Shown piece after piece: positions 1 to 5,549 of a DNA stretch of 6,124 nt. A program made the position numbers and the translations under genes. Each line of letters opens with the position of its first letter. The stretch's first letter is position 1. Source of the DNA: Thermomonas sp. (GTDB taxonomy: Bacteria > Pseudomonadota > Gammaproteobacteria > Xanthomonadales > Xanthomonadaceae); contig JANJSW010000003.1 in the NCBI GenBank assembly GCA_024711415.1, forward strand, positions 1-6,124. Reading direction: 5' to 3'. The notes below the pieces were generated by a model that saw only the letters and a program-made list of their open reading frames with translations, ran no database searches and was not told the DNA's origin.

Positions 1-10
1 GGTGCCGGGG

Positions 11-784
11 TCAGGCATCTCCGGCTGGCGGCTCGCCCACCGCCTGCAGCCAGCGCGCGCGGAATGCCTCCAGCAGCGCGCGGTCGGCCTTCGACAGCGC
101 CGCCTCGTCCAGCAGGTCCGGGCGGCGCAGCCAGGTGCGGCCCAGCGATTGCTGCCGGCGCCAGCGGGCGATCCCGGCATGGTTGCCGGACAGCAGCACC
201 TCCGGCACCGCGCCGAGCGCGTGCTCGACCGGCCGGGTGTAGTGCGGGCAGTCCAGCAGGCCGTCGCCCTCGAAACTGTCCTGGACCGCGGACTCGGCGT
301 CATTCAGCGCCCCCTCCTGCAGCCGCGCCACCGCGTCCACCAGCACCGCCGCGGCCAGCTCGCCGCCGGACAGCACGTAGTCGCCAATGGAGATTTCCTC
401 GTCCACCTCGGCCTGCAGCAGGCGCTCGTCGACGCCTTCGTAGCGGCCGCACAGCAGCACCAGCCGCGGCAGCCCCGCCAGCTCCCGGACCTTGCGCTGG
501 TCCAGCCGGCCGCCCTGCGGGCTGAGGTAGACCACCCGCGCCGGGGCCGGGTCGGCCTCGCGCGCCGCGCGGATCGCCGCGCGCAGCGGGTCGATCATCA
601 TCACCATGCCGGGGCCGCCGCCGAACGGGCGGTCATCGACCCGGCGGTAATTGCCTTCGGCGTAGTCGCGCGGGTTCCAGCCATGCAGCGACAGCAGCCC
701 GCGCTCGCCGGCACGCCCCACCACGCCATGCGCGGCGATCTGGGCGACGAAGTCGGGGAACAGGCTGACGATGTCGAAGCGCAT
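11..784 (-). CDS. trmD: tRNA (guanine37-N1)-methyltransferase TrmD
   Basis: Cytoplasmic SPOUT-class enzyme that transfers a methyl group from S-adenosylmethionine to N1 of guanine 37 in tRNAs with a G36-G37 pair, which prevents +1 frameshifting. The start at 784 gives 257 residues (E. coli TrmD is 255). It is preceded by GGAG six bases upstream and begins [12 protein letters not shown], the family N-terminus; an in-frame extension to 919 would run back into rimM. Visible motifs are FGGGPGM (54-60), [12 protein letters not shown] (111-122), the trefoil-knot segment [13 protein letters not shown] (130-142), Arg154 and Asp169, which match the E. coli catalytic pair in position, DCPHYTRP (178-185) and [18 protein letters not shown] (197-214). 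One extra residue seems to follow Asp169-Ser-Phe relative to E. coli. It is the last gene of the visible rpsP-rimM-trmD series, 94 bases after rimM. Identity is secure. Confidence 0.98.
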   Translation of the reverse strand: MRFDIVSLFPDFVAQIAAHGVVGRAGERGLLSLHGWNPRDYAEGNYRRVDDRPFGGGPGMVMMIDPLRAAIRAAREADPAPARVVYLSPQGGRLDQRKVRELAGLPRLVLLCGRYEGVDERLLQAEVDEEISIGDYVLSGGELAAAVLVDAVARLQEGALNDAESAVQDSFEGDGLLDCPHYTRPVEHALGAVPEVLLSGNHAGIARWRRQQSLGRTWLRRPDLLDEAALSKADRALLEAFRARWLQAVGEPPAGDA

Positions 785-790
785 GGGTAT

Positions 791-794
791 CTCC
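791..794 (-). promoter_or_regulatory. trmD ribosome binding site
   Basis: GGAG on the minus strand, six bases before the ATG at 784. It decides the trmD start against the upstream in-frame ATGs at 796 and 919. The ATG at 796 overlaps this site and has no purine-rich sequence at a good distance. Confidence 0.8.
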
Positions 795-854
795 ATAGGA
801 CGGAACCCGCCGCGCGGCACGAAGGCTTTGCCTGATTCCGCCGGAGGCAGGCCG

Positions 855-875
855 CGCCTTGCGGCGCGCCGCCAC
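855..875 (-). promoter_or_regulatory. GC-rich stem-loop just after the rimM stop codon
   Basis: Read on the minus strand, six perfect pairs (CGCGCC with GGCGCG, 868-873 and 858-863) close a GCAA tetraloop of GNRA type (864-867). Two more G-C pairs can form if one G is bulged. The structure begins three bases after the rimM stop. No run of T follows, so it does not look like an intrinsic terminator. It could be an RNA 3'-end stabiliser, a pause site or a processing site between rimM and trmD; the role is inference. Confidence 0.5.
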
Positions 876-878
876 ATC

Positions 879-1415
879 CTAGAACTCGGCGTCCCAGTCG
901 ACGGTGATGACGCCGGCATCGAAATCGACGCTGCGCACGTATGCCGGCTGCGCGAACGGGATCATCCGCTCGCGCTCGCCCTGCGCCACCAGCACGTCGT
1001 TGGCACCGTTGTTGAACAGATGGGAGACCACGCCGAAGTCCGCGCCGTCCAGATTGACCACGCGCAAGCCTTCCAGGTCGATCCAGTAATACTCGCCGGG
1101 CGCAGGCGGCGGCAGCGCGGAACGCGGCACCAGGATGTCCGTGCCGCGCAGCGCGTCGGCGGCATCGCGGTCTTCCACACCCGGCAAGGTTGCGATCAGC
1201 CCCTTGCCGCCCTCGCGTACCTTCGCGCCTTCGCACAGCCGCTCGTTGCCGCGCGCATCGCGCAGCGTCCACGGCTGGTAGCGGGCGATGGCGCGCAGCG
1301 GGTCGGCGTAGCTTTCCAGCTTCACTTCACCGCGCACGCCGAACGCACCGTGCAACCGGCCCATCGGGATCATCCGTTCTGGATTCTTCCGCTGGCCGGC
1401 GTCCGGTGCGTTCAT
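879..1415 (-). CDS. rimM: Ribosome maturation factor RimM
   Basis: Assembly factor for the 30S subunit head. In the family it binds ribosomal protein S19 and is needed for efficient 16S rRNA processing. The product is 178 residues, close to the family norm (E. coli 182). The N-terminal RimM domain carries [15 protein letters not shown] (19-33). The C-terminal PRC-barrel domain starts near [11 protein letters not shown] (106-116), continues through NNGANDVLV (135-143) and Ile-Pro-Phe (152-154), and ends with an acidic tail. The start is uncertain: the ATG at 1415 has no clear Shine-Dalgarno and sits 13 bases after a strong hairpin, while ATGs at 1373 and 1364 would still leave the conserved core nearly intact (the 1373 start has GGAAG about 12 bases upstream). 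Weak initiation fits the low RimM yield relative to S16 known from the E. coli operon. It lies between rpsP (40-base gap) and trmD. Confidence 0.97.
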   Translation of the reverse strand: MNAPDAGQRKNPERMIPMGRLHGAFGVRGEVKLESYADPLRAIARYQPWTLRDARGNERLCEGAKVREGGKGLIATLPGVEDRDAADALRGTDILVPRSALPPPAPGEYYWIDLEGLRVVNLDGADFGVVSHLFNNGANDVLVAQGERERMIPFAQPAYVRSVDFDAGVITVDWDAEF

Positions 1416-1428
1416 GCGTTCGATGCGA

Positions 1429-1449
1429 CGGGCCGCGCGACGCGGCCCG
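1429..1449 (-). promoter_or_regulatory. Perfect 9-pair stem-loop between rpsP and rimM
   Basis: On the minus strand CGGGCCGCG, a three-base loop and CGCGGCCCG form nine uninterrupted pairs, eight of them G-C next to the loop plus a closing C-G. It starts six bases after the rpsP stop and ends 13 bases before the ATG proposed for rimM. There is no following T tract. Such a structure could protect the 3' end of rpsP message, slow or partly stop transcription, or hinder rimM initiation. Each would lower RimM and TrmD relative to S16, but which applies is inference. Confidence 0.6.
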
Positions 1450-1455
1450 AAGCCG

Positions 1456-1704
1456 TCAGGCGGCCTTGGCGGCCTGCTTGTACAGGTCGGCGACCTTGTC
1501 GGTCAGCTGCGCGCCGTTGTCCAGCCAGAACTTCATGCGCTCGACGTTCAGCTCGATGCGCTTTTCCTGGCCCTGCGCCACCGGGTTGTAGAAGCCCACG
1601 CGCTCGATGTTGCGGCCATCGCGGGCGCTGCGGCTGTCGGTGACGATGATGTGGTAGAAGGGGCGCTTCTTGGCGCCGCCACGGGTAAGGCGAATCTTGA
1701 CCAT
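1456..1704 (-). CDS. rpsP: 30S ribosomal protein S16
   Basis: Primary assembly protein of the 30S subunit body that binds 16S rRNA. The product is 82 residues, the same length as E. coli S16. The diagnostic N-terminus [17 protein letters not shown] (1-17) is followed by [19 protein letters not shown] (23-41), and the C-terminus is Ala/Lys-rich. The ATG at 1704 has GAG eight bases upstream within a GAGAAAG stretch. An in-frame ATG at 1767 would add 21 residues foreign to the family and is not used. It is the first gene of the conserved rpsP-rimM-trmD-rplS order. Upstream, 69 bases separate it from the M48 peptidase gene, and that gap contains a candidate promoter. Identity is certain. Confidence 0.99.
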   Translation of the reverse strand: MVKIRLTRGGAKKRPFYHIIVTDSRSARDGRNIERVGFYNPVAQGQEKRIELNVERMKFWLDNGAQLTDKVADLYKQAAKAA

Positions 1705-1727
1705 GGTGCTTTCTCGGTGTTGCCCAG

Positions 1728-1742
1728 CGGCCGGGATGGCCG
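1728..1742 (-). promoter_or_regulatory. Small stem-loop in the rpsP leader
   Basis: Five pairs (CGGCC with GGCCG) close a five-base loop within the predicted rpsP 5' untranslated region, between the candidate start of transcription and the ribosome binding site. The same stretch is a 7-base direct repeat (1729-1735 and 1738-1744, period 9). It may be chance in GC-rich DNA. Confidence 0.25.
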
Positions 1743-1754
1743 GGTAAGCCAGCA

Positions 1755-1783
1755 AGTATAGCCGCACCGGCCGCTACGGGGAA
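1755..1783 (-). promoter_or_regulatory. rpsP: Candidate rpsP promoter
   Basis: The minus strand reads TATACT at 1760-1755 (five of six against TATAAT). Exactly 17 bases upstream is TTCCCC (1783-1778), which matches the -35 consensus at only three of six positions. The -35 element overlaps the last codons of the M48 peptidase gene. Transcription would begin near 1748, giving a leader of about 44 bases. This would let rpsP-rimM-trmD be transcribed independently of the ffh side. The -10 is credible and the -35 is poor. Confidence 0.45.
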
Positions 1784-2820
1784 GCCGCCCTCACCCCGGC
1801 GACCTTGGCCGCCTGTTCGGCCGCCGCGATCCGCTCGGGACTGGGCGGATGGGTGGACAGGTAACCCATCGGGCCTTTTTCCAGCGCCTCCGGTACCTGC
1901 GCCGACAGCCGCCGCATCATCGCGGCGAATGTCCCGGGCGATTGCCCGTGCCGCCGCAGCAGGTCGAACGCGTAGGCGTCGGCCTCGCGCTCGTGGCCGC
2001 GGGAAAACCCGCTGCCCAGCAGCGTGGCCGGAATCGACACCGCCAGCGACGAGCCCGAGGCGTCGCCGAACAGCAAGCCGGCGACGACGAAGACCGACGA
2101 CTGCTCCAAGGCGCTGCGCATGCCGTGCCGGTGCACGTGGTGCCCGGCCTCGTGGGCGAGCACGGCCAGCACCTCGTCATCACTGCCGGCCAATTCCAGC
2201 AATTGATCGGTGACGAAGATGCGCCCGTCCGGCAGCGCGAATGCATTCGCCCCGATTCCATCCGCATCCACGAACACGAGCCGCATCTGCTCCGAACGCG
2301 GCTCGCCCCGCAACAGCTGCCGGAAGCGCTGCTCCAGCGCCGCCCGGCGCGCGGCCGGCACCTTGCTCGGGTCGAAATGCAGCCGGTCGAGCAGCACGAT
2401 CACCTGCTCGCTGACGTGCCGCTCGACCACCGCCGGCATGCGCTCGGCCGCCTCGCGCGCCAGCCACGGCATGCCGTGGCGGAGGAACAGCACGGTCGCC
2501 GCCAGCACCAGCAGCGCCGAGCCCAGGATCGCGCCGCGGCGGCGCTCCAGCCAGTCGGCCCAGCCTTCGATGCGGCTGCCGCCATCCGGGAACCAGCGCT
2601 CCAGCTCGGGACTGTCCGCCACTTCCACGCGGCCGCCATCGGGCAGCTGCAGCACCCGCGGGGTATTGCCCAGCCGCGGCCGGATCCGCACCGCTTCCAG
2701 CGGCCAGCGCTGCAGCTCGCCGTCGTCGAACGCCAGCTGCAGGAACCCCTCGGCGCAGTCCAGCCGCGCCTTGCGCATGCGGCTGGACTGGCCGTCGTAG
2801 CAGTGCGCGGCGAGCGCCAT
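1774..2820 (-). CDS. Membrane-anchored M48 family zinc metallopeptidase
   Basis: Predicted zinc-dependent endopeptidase of the HtpX/Oma1-like M48 family; its substrates are unknown. The product has 348 residues. Residues 1-95 form a soluble N-terminal region starting with a CYDGQSSR segment, like the small extra domain (DUF7092 type) seen on some proteobacterial M48 proteins. A single strong membrane segment lies at about 96-113, preceded by three arginines, which suggests the N-terminus is in the cytoplasm and the protease in the periplasm (inference). The catalytic domain has HEAGHH (His223, Glu224, His227), the third ligand Glu277 in HEREAD (276-281), and the conserved STHPPSPERI (322-331) near the end, so all catalytic residues are present. 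Its ATG shares one base with the stop of the DUF898 gene (TGATG), which points to translational coupling. No good Shine-Dalgarno is seen, which agrees with coupling. Quality control of membrane or envelope proteins is a plausible role. Confidence 0.93.
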   Translation of the reverse strand: MALAAHCYDGQSSRMRKARLDCAEGFLQLAFDDGELQRWPLEAVRIRPRLGNTPRVLQLPDGGRVEVADSPELERWFPDGGSRIEGWADWLERRRGAILGSALLVLAATVLFLRHGMPWLAREAAERMPAVVERHVSEQVIVLLDRLHFDPSKVPAARRAALEQRFRQLLRGEPRSEQMRLVFVDADGIGANAFALPDGRIFVTDQLLELAGSDDEVLAVLAHEAGHHVHRHGMRSALEQSSVFVVAGLLFGDASGSSLAVSIPATLLGSGFSRGHEREADAYAFDLLRRHGQSPGTFAAMMRRLSAQVPEALEKGPMGYLSTHPPSPERIAAAEQAAKVAGVRAASP

Positions 2821-3944
2821 CAGAAACCCAGGTCGACGCCCACGTCGAGCGCATCGACCAGCTCCGCACCCGCGGCGCCATGGTCACGCTCGTTGTCGCG
2901 CACGAATTCCTCCAGGCTGCCTTCGACCCACACTGCGAAATGCGCCGCGCGGTAGCGCGCCAGCCGGATCATCGCCCACGGCACCGCCAGGCCCAGGGTG
3001 CAGACGATGGCGACCAGGTTGCTGAAGTAGATCCACAGCATGTCGCGCACGCGCAGGGTGGATTCGAAGCGATGCGGGCCCAGCCGCGCGCTGTTCCACA
3101 GCAGGTTGGCGAATTTCACCCGCAGGAAGATGCCCACGCCGAACATCCCGCCATAGAGCAGCAGCAGCGCCGCCACCATCCCGGCCCCGAGCGCCGCGCC
3201 GCCGGCGCCATCGGCATCACCCTTGCCGGCGATCACGCCAGCCGCGATCACCGCGCCGAAGGCCAGGAAGAACAGCACCATCAGGCCCACGCCTATCCCC
3301 AGCGCGATCAGGTACGGCACGTAGTAGCGCCCGGCATCGCCGGCGTAGACGAAGCGCTGGCGCCCGAAGCCGTGGCCGGCGACGACGAACTCGTGCTGCC
3401 GCAGCTTCATCAGCGGATACAGCAGGGTGGCGGTCAGGCCGCTGAGGATCGGCCAGCCCAGGAACGGGCCGTAGGCTTCCCCGCCGCCGCGGTCGAAGCG
3501 GAAGCTAAGCCCGCGCCAGGCCGAATTGCGCGCACGGAAGCGCAGGCCCAGCACGATGATCAGCGGCATCAGCGCGGCCAGCGCGAGCAGGATCACCACG
3601 TACAGCAGCGGCAGGAAATGCGACGACAGGCCCAGCGCGATCAACACCGCATAGGCGATCAGCCGCCCCTTGAGGATGGCGATCGGGTCGGCCAGGTAAT
3701 CGAAGCTGGAACCCGCCAGCCGGGTATTCCCGTAGAAATAGCGCTCGGTGCGCACCTTCGCCCAGGCCGAATAGATGCCCAAGGTGACGATGCCCAGCAG
3801 CAGGTTGACGAACCAGATGCCAAAGTACTCGCCAACGCGGCCGGAGAACTCCGGCTGGTGGCGGACCACCGGCGTTTCCGCCGGCGCGGCAGACACATGC
3901 TCCGGCGTACCGGATTCCCCTTCGAACATCGTGGCTTTCCCCAT
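2820..3944 (-). CDS. DUF898 (YjgN-like) multi-pass inner membrane protein
   Basis: A 374-residue integral membrane protein of the DUF898/YjgN family, whose function is not established. After a polar N-terminus (1-36) comes the family signature EYFGIW (39-44) with TLGIY (54-58) and WAKVRTERYFYGNTRL (61-76). About six to seven hydrophobic segments follow (roughly 42-60, 95-134, 160-178, 208-240, 250-275, 302-325), then a short acidic C-terminal tail. Three parts resemble one another (41-83, 161-200, 302-347), so the fold seems built from repeats. The ATG at 3944 has GGGGGA five bases upstream. An in-frame ATG at 3929 with its own GGGGAAAG is a possible alternative start. It lies 95 bases after ffh and overlaps the M48 gene by one base, so the two products probably work together, perhaps as a membrane protein and its protease partner (inference). 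Confidence 0.93.
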   Translation of the reverse strand: MGKATMFEGESGTPEHVSAAPAETPVVRHQPEFSGRVGEYFGIWFVNLLLGIVTLGIYSAWAKVRTERYFYGNTRLAGSSFDYLADPIAILKGRLIAYAVLIALGLSSHFLPLLYVVILLALAALMPLIIVLGLRFRARNSAWRGLSFRFDRGGGEAYGPFLGWPILSGLTATLLYPLMKLRQHEFVVAGHGFGRQRFVYAGDAGRYYVPYLIALGIGVGLMVLFFLAFGAVIAAGVIAGKGDADGAGGAALGAGMVAALLLLYGGMFGVGIFLRVKFANLLWNSARLGPHRFESTLRVRDMLWIYFSNLVAIVCTLGLAVPWAMIRLARYRAAHFAVWVEGSLEEFVRDNERDHGAAGAELVDALDVGVDLGF

Positions 3945-3945
3945 G

Positions 3946-3961
3946 CGCGTCCCCCGACGCG
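3946..3961 (-). promoter_or_regulatory. Stem-loop carrying the DUF898 gene ribosome binding site
   Basis: On the minus strand CGCGTC and GACGCG pair perfectly around a GGGG loop, ending one base before the ATG at 3944. The Shine-Dalgarno-like GGGGGA lies in the loop and the start of the 3' arm, so folding would place the initiation site beside a stable hairpin. This could limit translation of the DUF898/M48 pair. No regulatory ligand is evident. Confidence 0.45.
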
Positions 3962-4039
3962 AGGGTGAAGCTTAACCGCAGGTTTCCCGCATCGTCGCGA
4001 ATGATTGACGGTAGCGGTTGCGACAGGCCGGCTGCGGGC

Positions 4040-5407
4040 TCAGCGGAACGGCAGTCCGCCGCGCCCGCCCATCATTCCCGACAGGCCGCGCATCATGCCC
4101 TTCATGCCGCCGCGGCCCAGCTTGCCCATCATCTTTTCCATCTGCTGGTACTGCTTGAGCACCTTGTTGACGTCGGCCGGCGTCAGGCCGCTGCCGCGCG
4201 CCACGCGGGCGCGCCGCGAGCCGTTGAGGAGATCCGGGTTGCGGCGCTCCTTCTTCGTCATCGAGTTGATGATGGCGATCATCCGCGGCACTTCCTTGCC
4301 GGTGACCTGCTGCTTGACGTGCTCCGGCAGCTGGCCGACGCCCGGCAGCTTGTCCATCAACCCGGACAGGCCGCCCATGTTCTGCATCTGCTCGAGCTGG
4401 TCGCGCATGTCGTTGAGGTCGAACTTCTTGCCCTTGGCGACCTTCTCGGCAAGCTTCTGCGCCTTGTCCTTGTCGACCTGCGCCTCGACCTGCTTGACCA
4501 GCGACAGCACGTCGCCCATGTCGAGGATGCGGCCGGCGGCGCGGTCCGGGTGGAACACGTCCAGGCCGTCGGGCTTTTCGCCCACGCCGATGAACTTGAT
4601 CGGCTTGCCGGTGATGTAGCGCACCGACAGCGCCGCACCGCCGCGGGCGTCGCCATCGGTCTTGGTCAGCACCACGCCGGTCAGCGGCAGCGCCTCGCCG
4701 AAGTGCTTGGCGGTGACCGCGGCGTCCTGGCCAGTCATCGAGTCGACCACGAACAGGGTCTCGACCGGGTTCACCGCGCCATGCAGCGCCTTGATCTCGG
4801 CCATCATCGCGTCGTCGATGCTGGTGCGGCCGGCGGTGTCGACGATCAGCACGTCGGCAAAGGTCTTCTTCGCCTCGTCGATGGCGGCCTTGACGATGGC
4901 CTCGGGCTTCTGCGAAGCCTGCGACGGGAAGAACACCGCGCCCACCTGCCCCGCCAGCGTCTGCAACTGCTCGATCGCGGCCGGGCGGTAGACGTCGGCG
5001 CTGACCACCATCACCTTCTTCTTGCGCTTGTCCTTCAGGTGCTTGGCAAGCTTGGCCACGGTGGTGGTCTTGCCCGCGCCCTGCAGGCCGGCCATCAGGA
5101 TGACCGCTGGCGCCGGCACGTTGAGGTTGAGGTCGGAGGCCTGCGCGCCCATCACCGCCGCCAGCTCGTCTCGCACGATCTTGACCAGCACCTGGCCGGG
5201 CGAAAGCGAGCGCATCACCTCCTGGCCAACCGCGCGCACCTTGATGCGCTGGATCAGCGCCTGCACCACCGGCAGCGCCACGTCGGCTTCCAGCAGCGCG
5301 ATGCGCACCTCGCGCACGGCCTCGCTGATGTTGGACTCGGTCAGGCGGCCGCGGCCACGCAGGCGCTCGATGGTGCCGGACAGGCGCTGGGTCAGGGATT
5401 CGAACAC
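4040..5407 (-). CDS. ffh: Signal recognition particle GTPase Ffh (SRP54)
   Basis: Protein subunit of the bacterial signal recognition particle. With 4.5S RNA it binds signal sequences of nascent membrane proteins and docks on the receptor FtsY at the inner membrane. With a GTG start at 5407 it has 455 residues (E. coli 453) and begins with the family N-terminus (M/V)FESLTQRLSG. The N domain spans about 1-90. The G domain shows G1 GLQGAGKT (107-114), the insertion-box motif DVYRPAA (138-144), G3 DTAGR (190-194), G4 TKTD (248-251) and G5 GVGEKPDGL (274-282). The Met-rich M domain (about 296-455) carries the RNA-binding SRRARVARGSG (397-407) and ends in Met/Gly-rich sequence. GAAGG lies ten bases before the GTG, and a TATAAT box about 38 bases before it. 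The frame stays open to an ATG at 5512, but that extension crosses the promoter and is unlike the family. No U-tract terminator follows the gene. Confidence 0.98.
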   Translation of the reverse strand: MFESLTQRLSGTIERLRGRGRLTESNISEAVREVRIALLEADVALPVVQALIQRIKVRAVGQEVMRSLSPGQVLVKIVRDELAAVMGAQASDLNLNVPAPAVILMAGLQGAGKTTTVAKLAKHLKDKRKKKVMVVSADVYRPAAIEQLQTLAGQVGAVFFPSQASQKPEAIVKAAIDEAKKTFADVLIVDTAGRTSIDDAMMAEIKALHGAVNPVETLFVVDSMTGQDAAVTAKHFGEALPLTGVVLTKTDGDARGGAALSVRYITGKPIKFIGVGEKPDGLDVFHPDRAAGRILDMGDVLSLVKQVEAQVDKDKAQKLAEKVAKGKKFDLNDMRDQLEQMQNMGGLSGLMDKLPGVGQLPEHVKQQVTGKEVPRMIAIINSMTKKERRNPDLLNGSRRARVARGSGLTPADVNKVLKQYQQMEKMMGKLGRGGMKGMMRGLSGMMGGRGGLPFR

Positions 5408-5417
5408 GCGGGCGTGA

Positions 5418-5422
5418 CCTTC
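5418..5422 (-). promoter_or_regulatory. ffh: ffh ribosome binding site
   Basis: GAAGG on the minus strand, ten bases before the GTG at 5407. The spacing is slightly long, but this is the only purine-rich match near the family-consistent start, and it supports the GTG over the upstream in-frame ATG. Confidence 0.55.
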
Positions 5423-5444
5423 GACGGGAAAACGGGAACCGCGA

Positions 5445-5473
5445 ATTATAAGGCCATGCGGCGACGCCCCATC
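5445..5473 (-). promoter_or_regulatory. ffh: ffh promoter with perfect -10 box
   Basis: The minus strand reads TATAAT exactly at 5450-5445, the most AT-rich point of this very GC-rich gap. Transcription would start near 5438, giving a leader of about 30 bases. The hexamer 17 bases upstream (GATGGG, 5473-5468) is a poor -35 and lies in a direct repeat, so activation by a bound protein or a non-canonical -35 is possible. Confidence 0.6.
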
Positions 5474-5518
5474 CGCACCCCCATCCGGCGGCCGCGCGCG
5501 CTTCGCCGGCATGGCCTT
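5450..5518. repeat. Imperfect inverted repeat across the ffh/modA promoters
   Basis: The left arm 5450-5464 and right arm 5503-5518 are complementary over ten uninterrupted bases (AAGGCCATGC, 5450-5459, with GCATGGCCTT, 5509-5518) and five more (GGCGA with TCGCC) after one unpaired G at 5508. The spacer is 38 bases. The left arm abuts the ffh -10 box and the right arm lies just upstream of the candidate modA -10 box. This could be a pair of operator half-sites in opposite orientation. Confidence 0.6.
5467..5487. repeat. Pair of 9-base direct repeats in the ffh/modA gap
   Basis: CCCCATCCG occurs at 5467-5475 and again at 5479-5487, a period of 12 bases, about one helical turn. The first copy covers the ffh -35 position. 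The pair lies between the arms of the inverted repeat. It could be a regulator site, or chance similarity in C-rich DNA. Confidence 0.45.
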
Positions 5519-5522
5519 GCCC

Positions 5523-5528
5523 TACACT
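5523..5528 (+). promoter_or_regulatory. modA: Candidate modA -10 box
   Basis: TACACT matches TATAAT at four of six positions and would start transcription near 5535, about 20 bases before the ATG. No convincing -35 is found 16-18 bases upstream (GC-rich CTTCGC region). No ModE-type AT-rich palindrome is visible, so molybdate control cannot be claimed. Confidence 0.3.
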
Positions 5529-5544
5529 TGCACCGTTCACTCCC

Positions 5545-5549
5545 AAGGA
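5545..5549 (+). promoter_or_regulatory. modA: modA ribosome binding site
   Basis: AAGGA six bases before the ATG at 5556, a near-ideal Shine-Dalgarno that fixes the modA start. Confidence 0.75.

Noticed and set aside
2..835. Long plus-strand open frame opposite trmD
   Set aside because: Antisense to a certain gene, with Arg/Gln/Ala-rich composition and no recognisable motif.
861..872. 12-base perfect palindrome GCGGCGCGCCGC as a protein or restriction-related site
   Set aside because: It overlaps the better-explained GCAA-capped stem-loop and is easily formed by GC-rich sequence.
785..919. Extended TrmD start at 919
   Set aside because: It would overlap the rimM 3' end and add 45 residues absent from the family; the ATG at 784 has GGAG at ideal spacing.
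1705..1767. Extended S16 start at 1767
   Set aside because: It adds 21 residues before the invariant MVKIRL N-terminus and overlaps the candidate rpsP -10 box.
1849..3968. Two long plus-strand open frames (1849-2955 and 2880-3968) opposite the M48 and DUF898 genes
   Set aside because: Their His/Gln/Arg-rich translations mirror the complementary codons of the real genes; no family signature and no ribosome binding site.
3945..4039. Intrinsic terminator or separate promoter between ffh and the DUF898 gene
   Set aside because: No GC stem followed by a T run after the ffh stop; -10/-35 candidates here (for example around GGTTAAGC) are too weak to call, and the 6-base inverted repeat AACCGC/GCGGTT (3974-3979, 4014-4019) is within chance.
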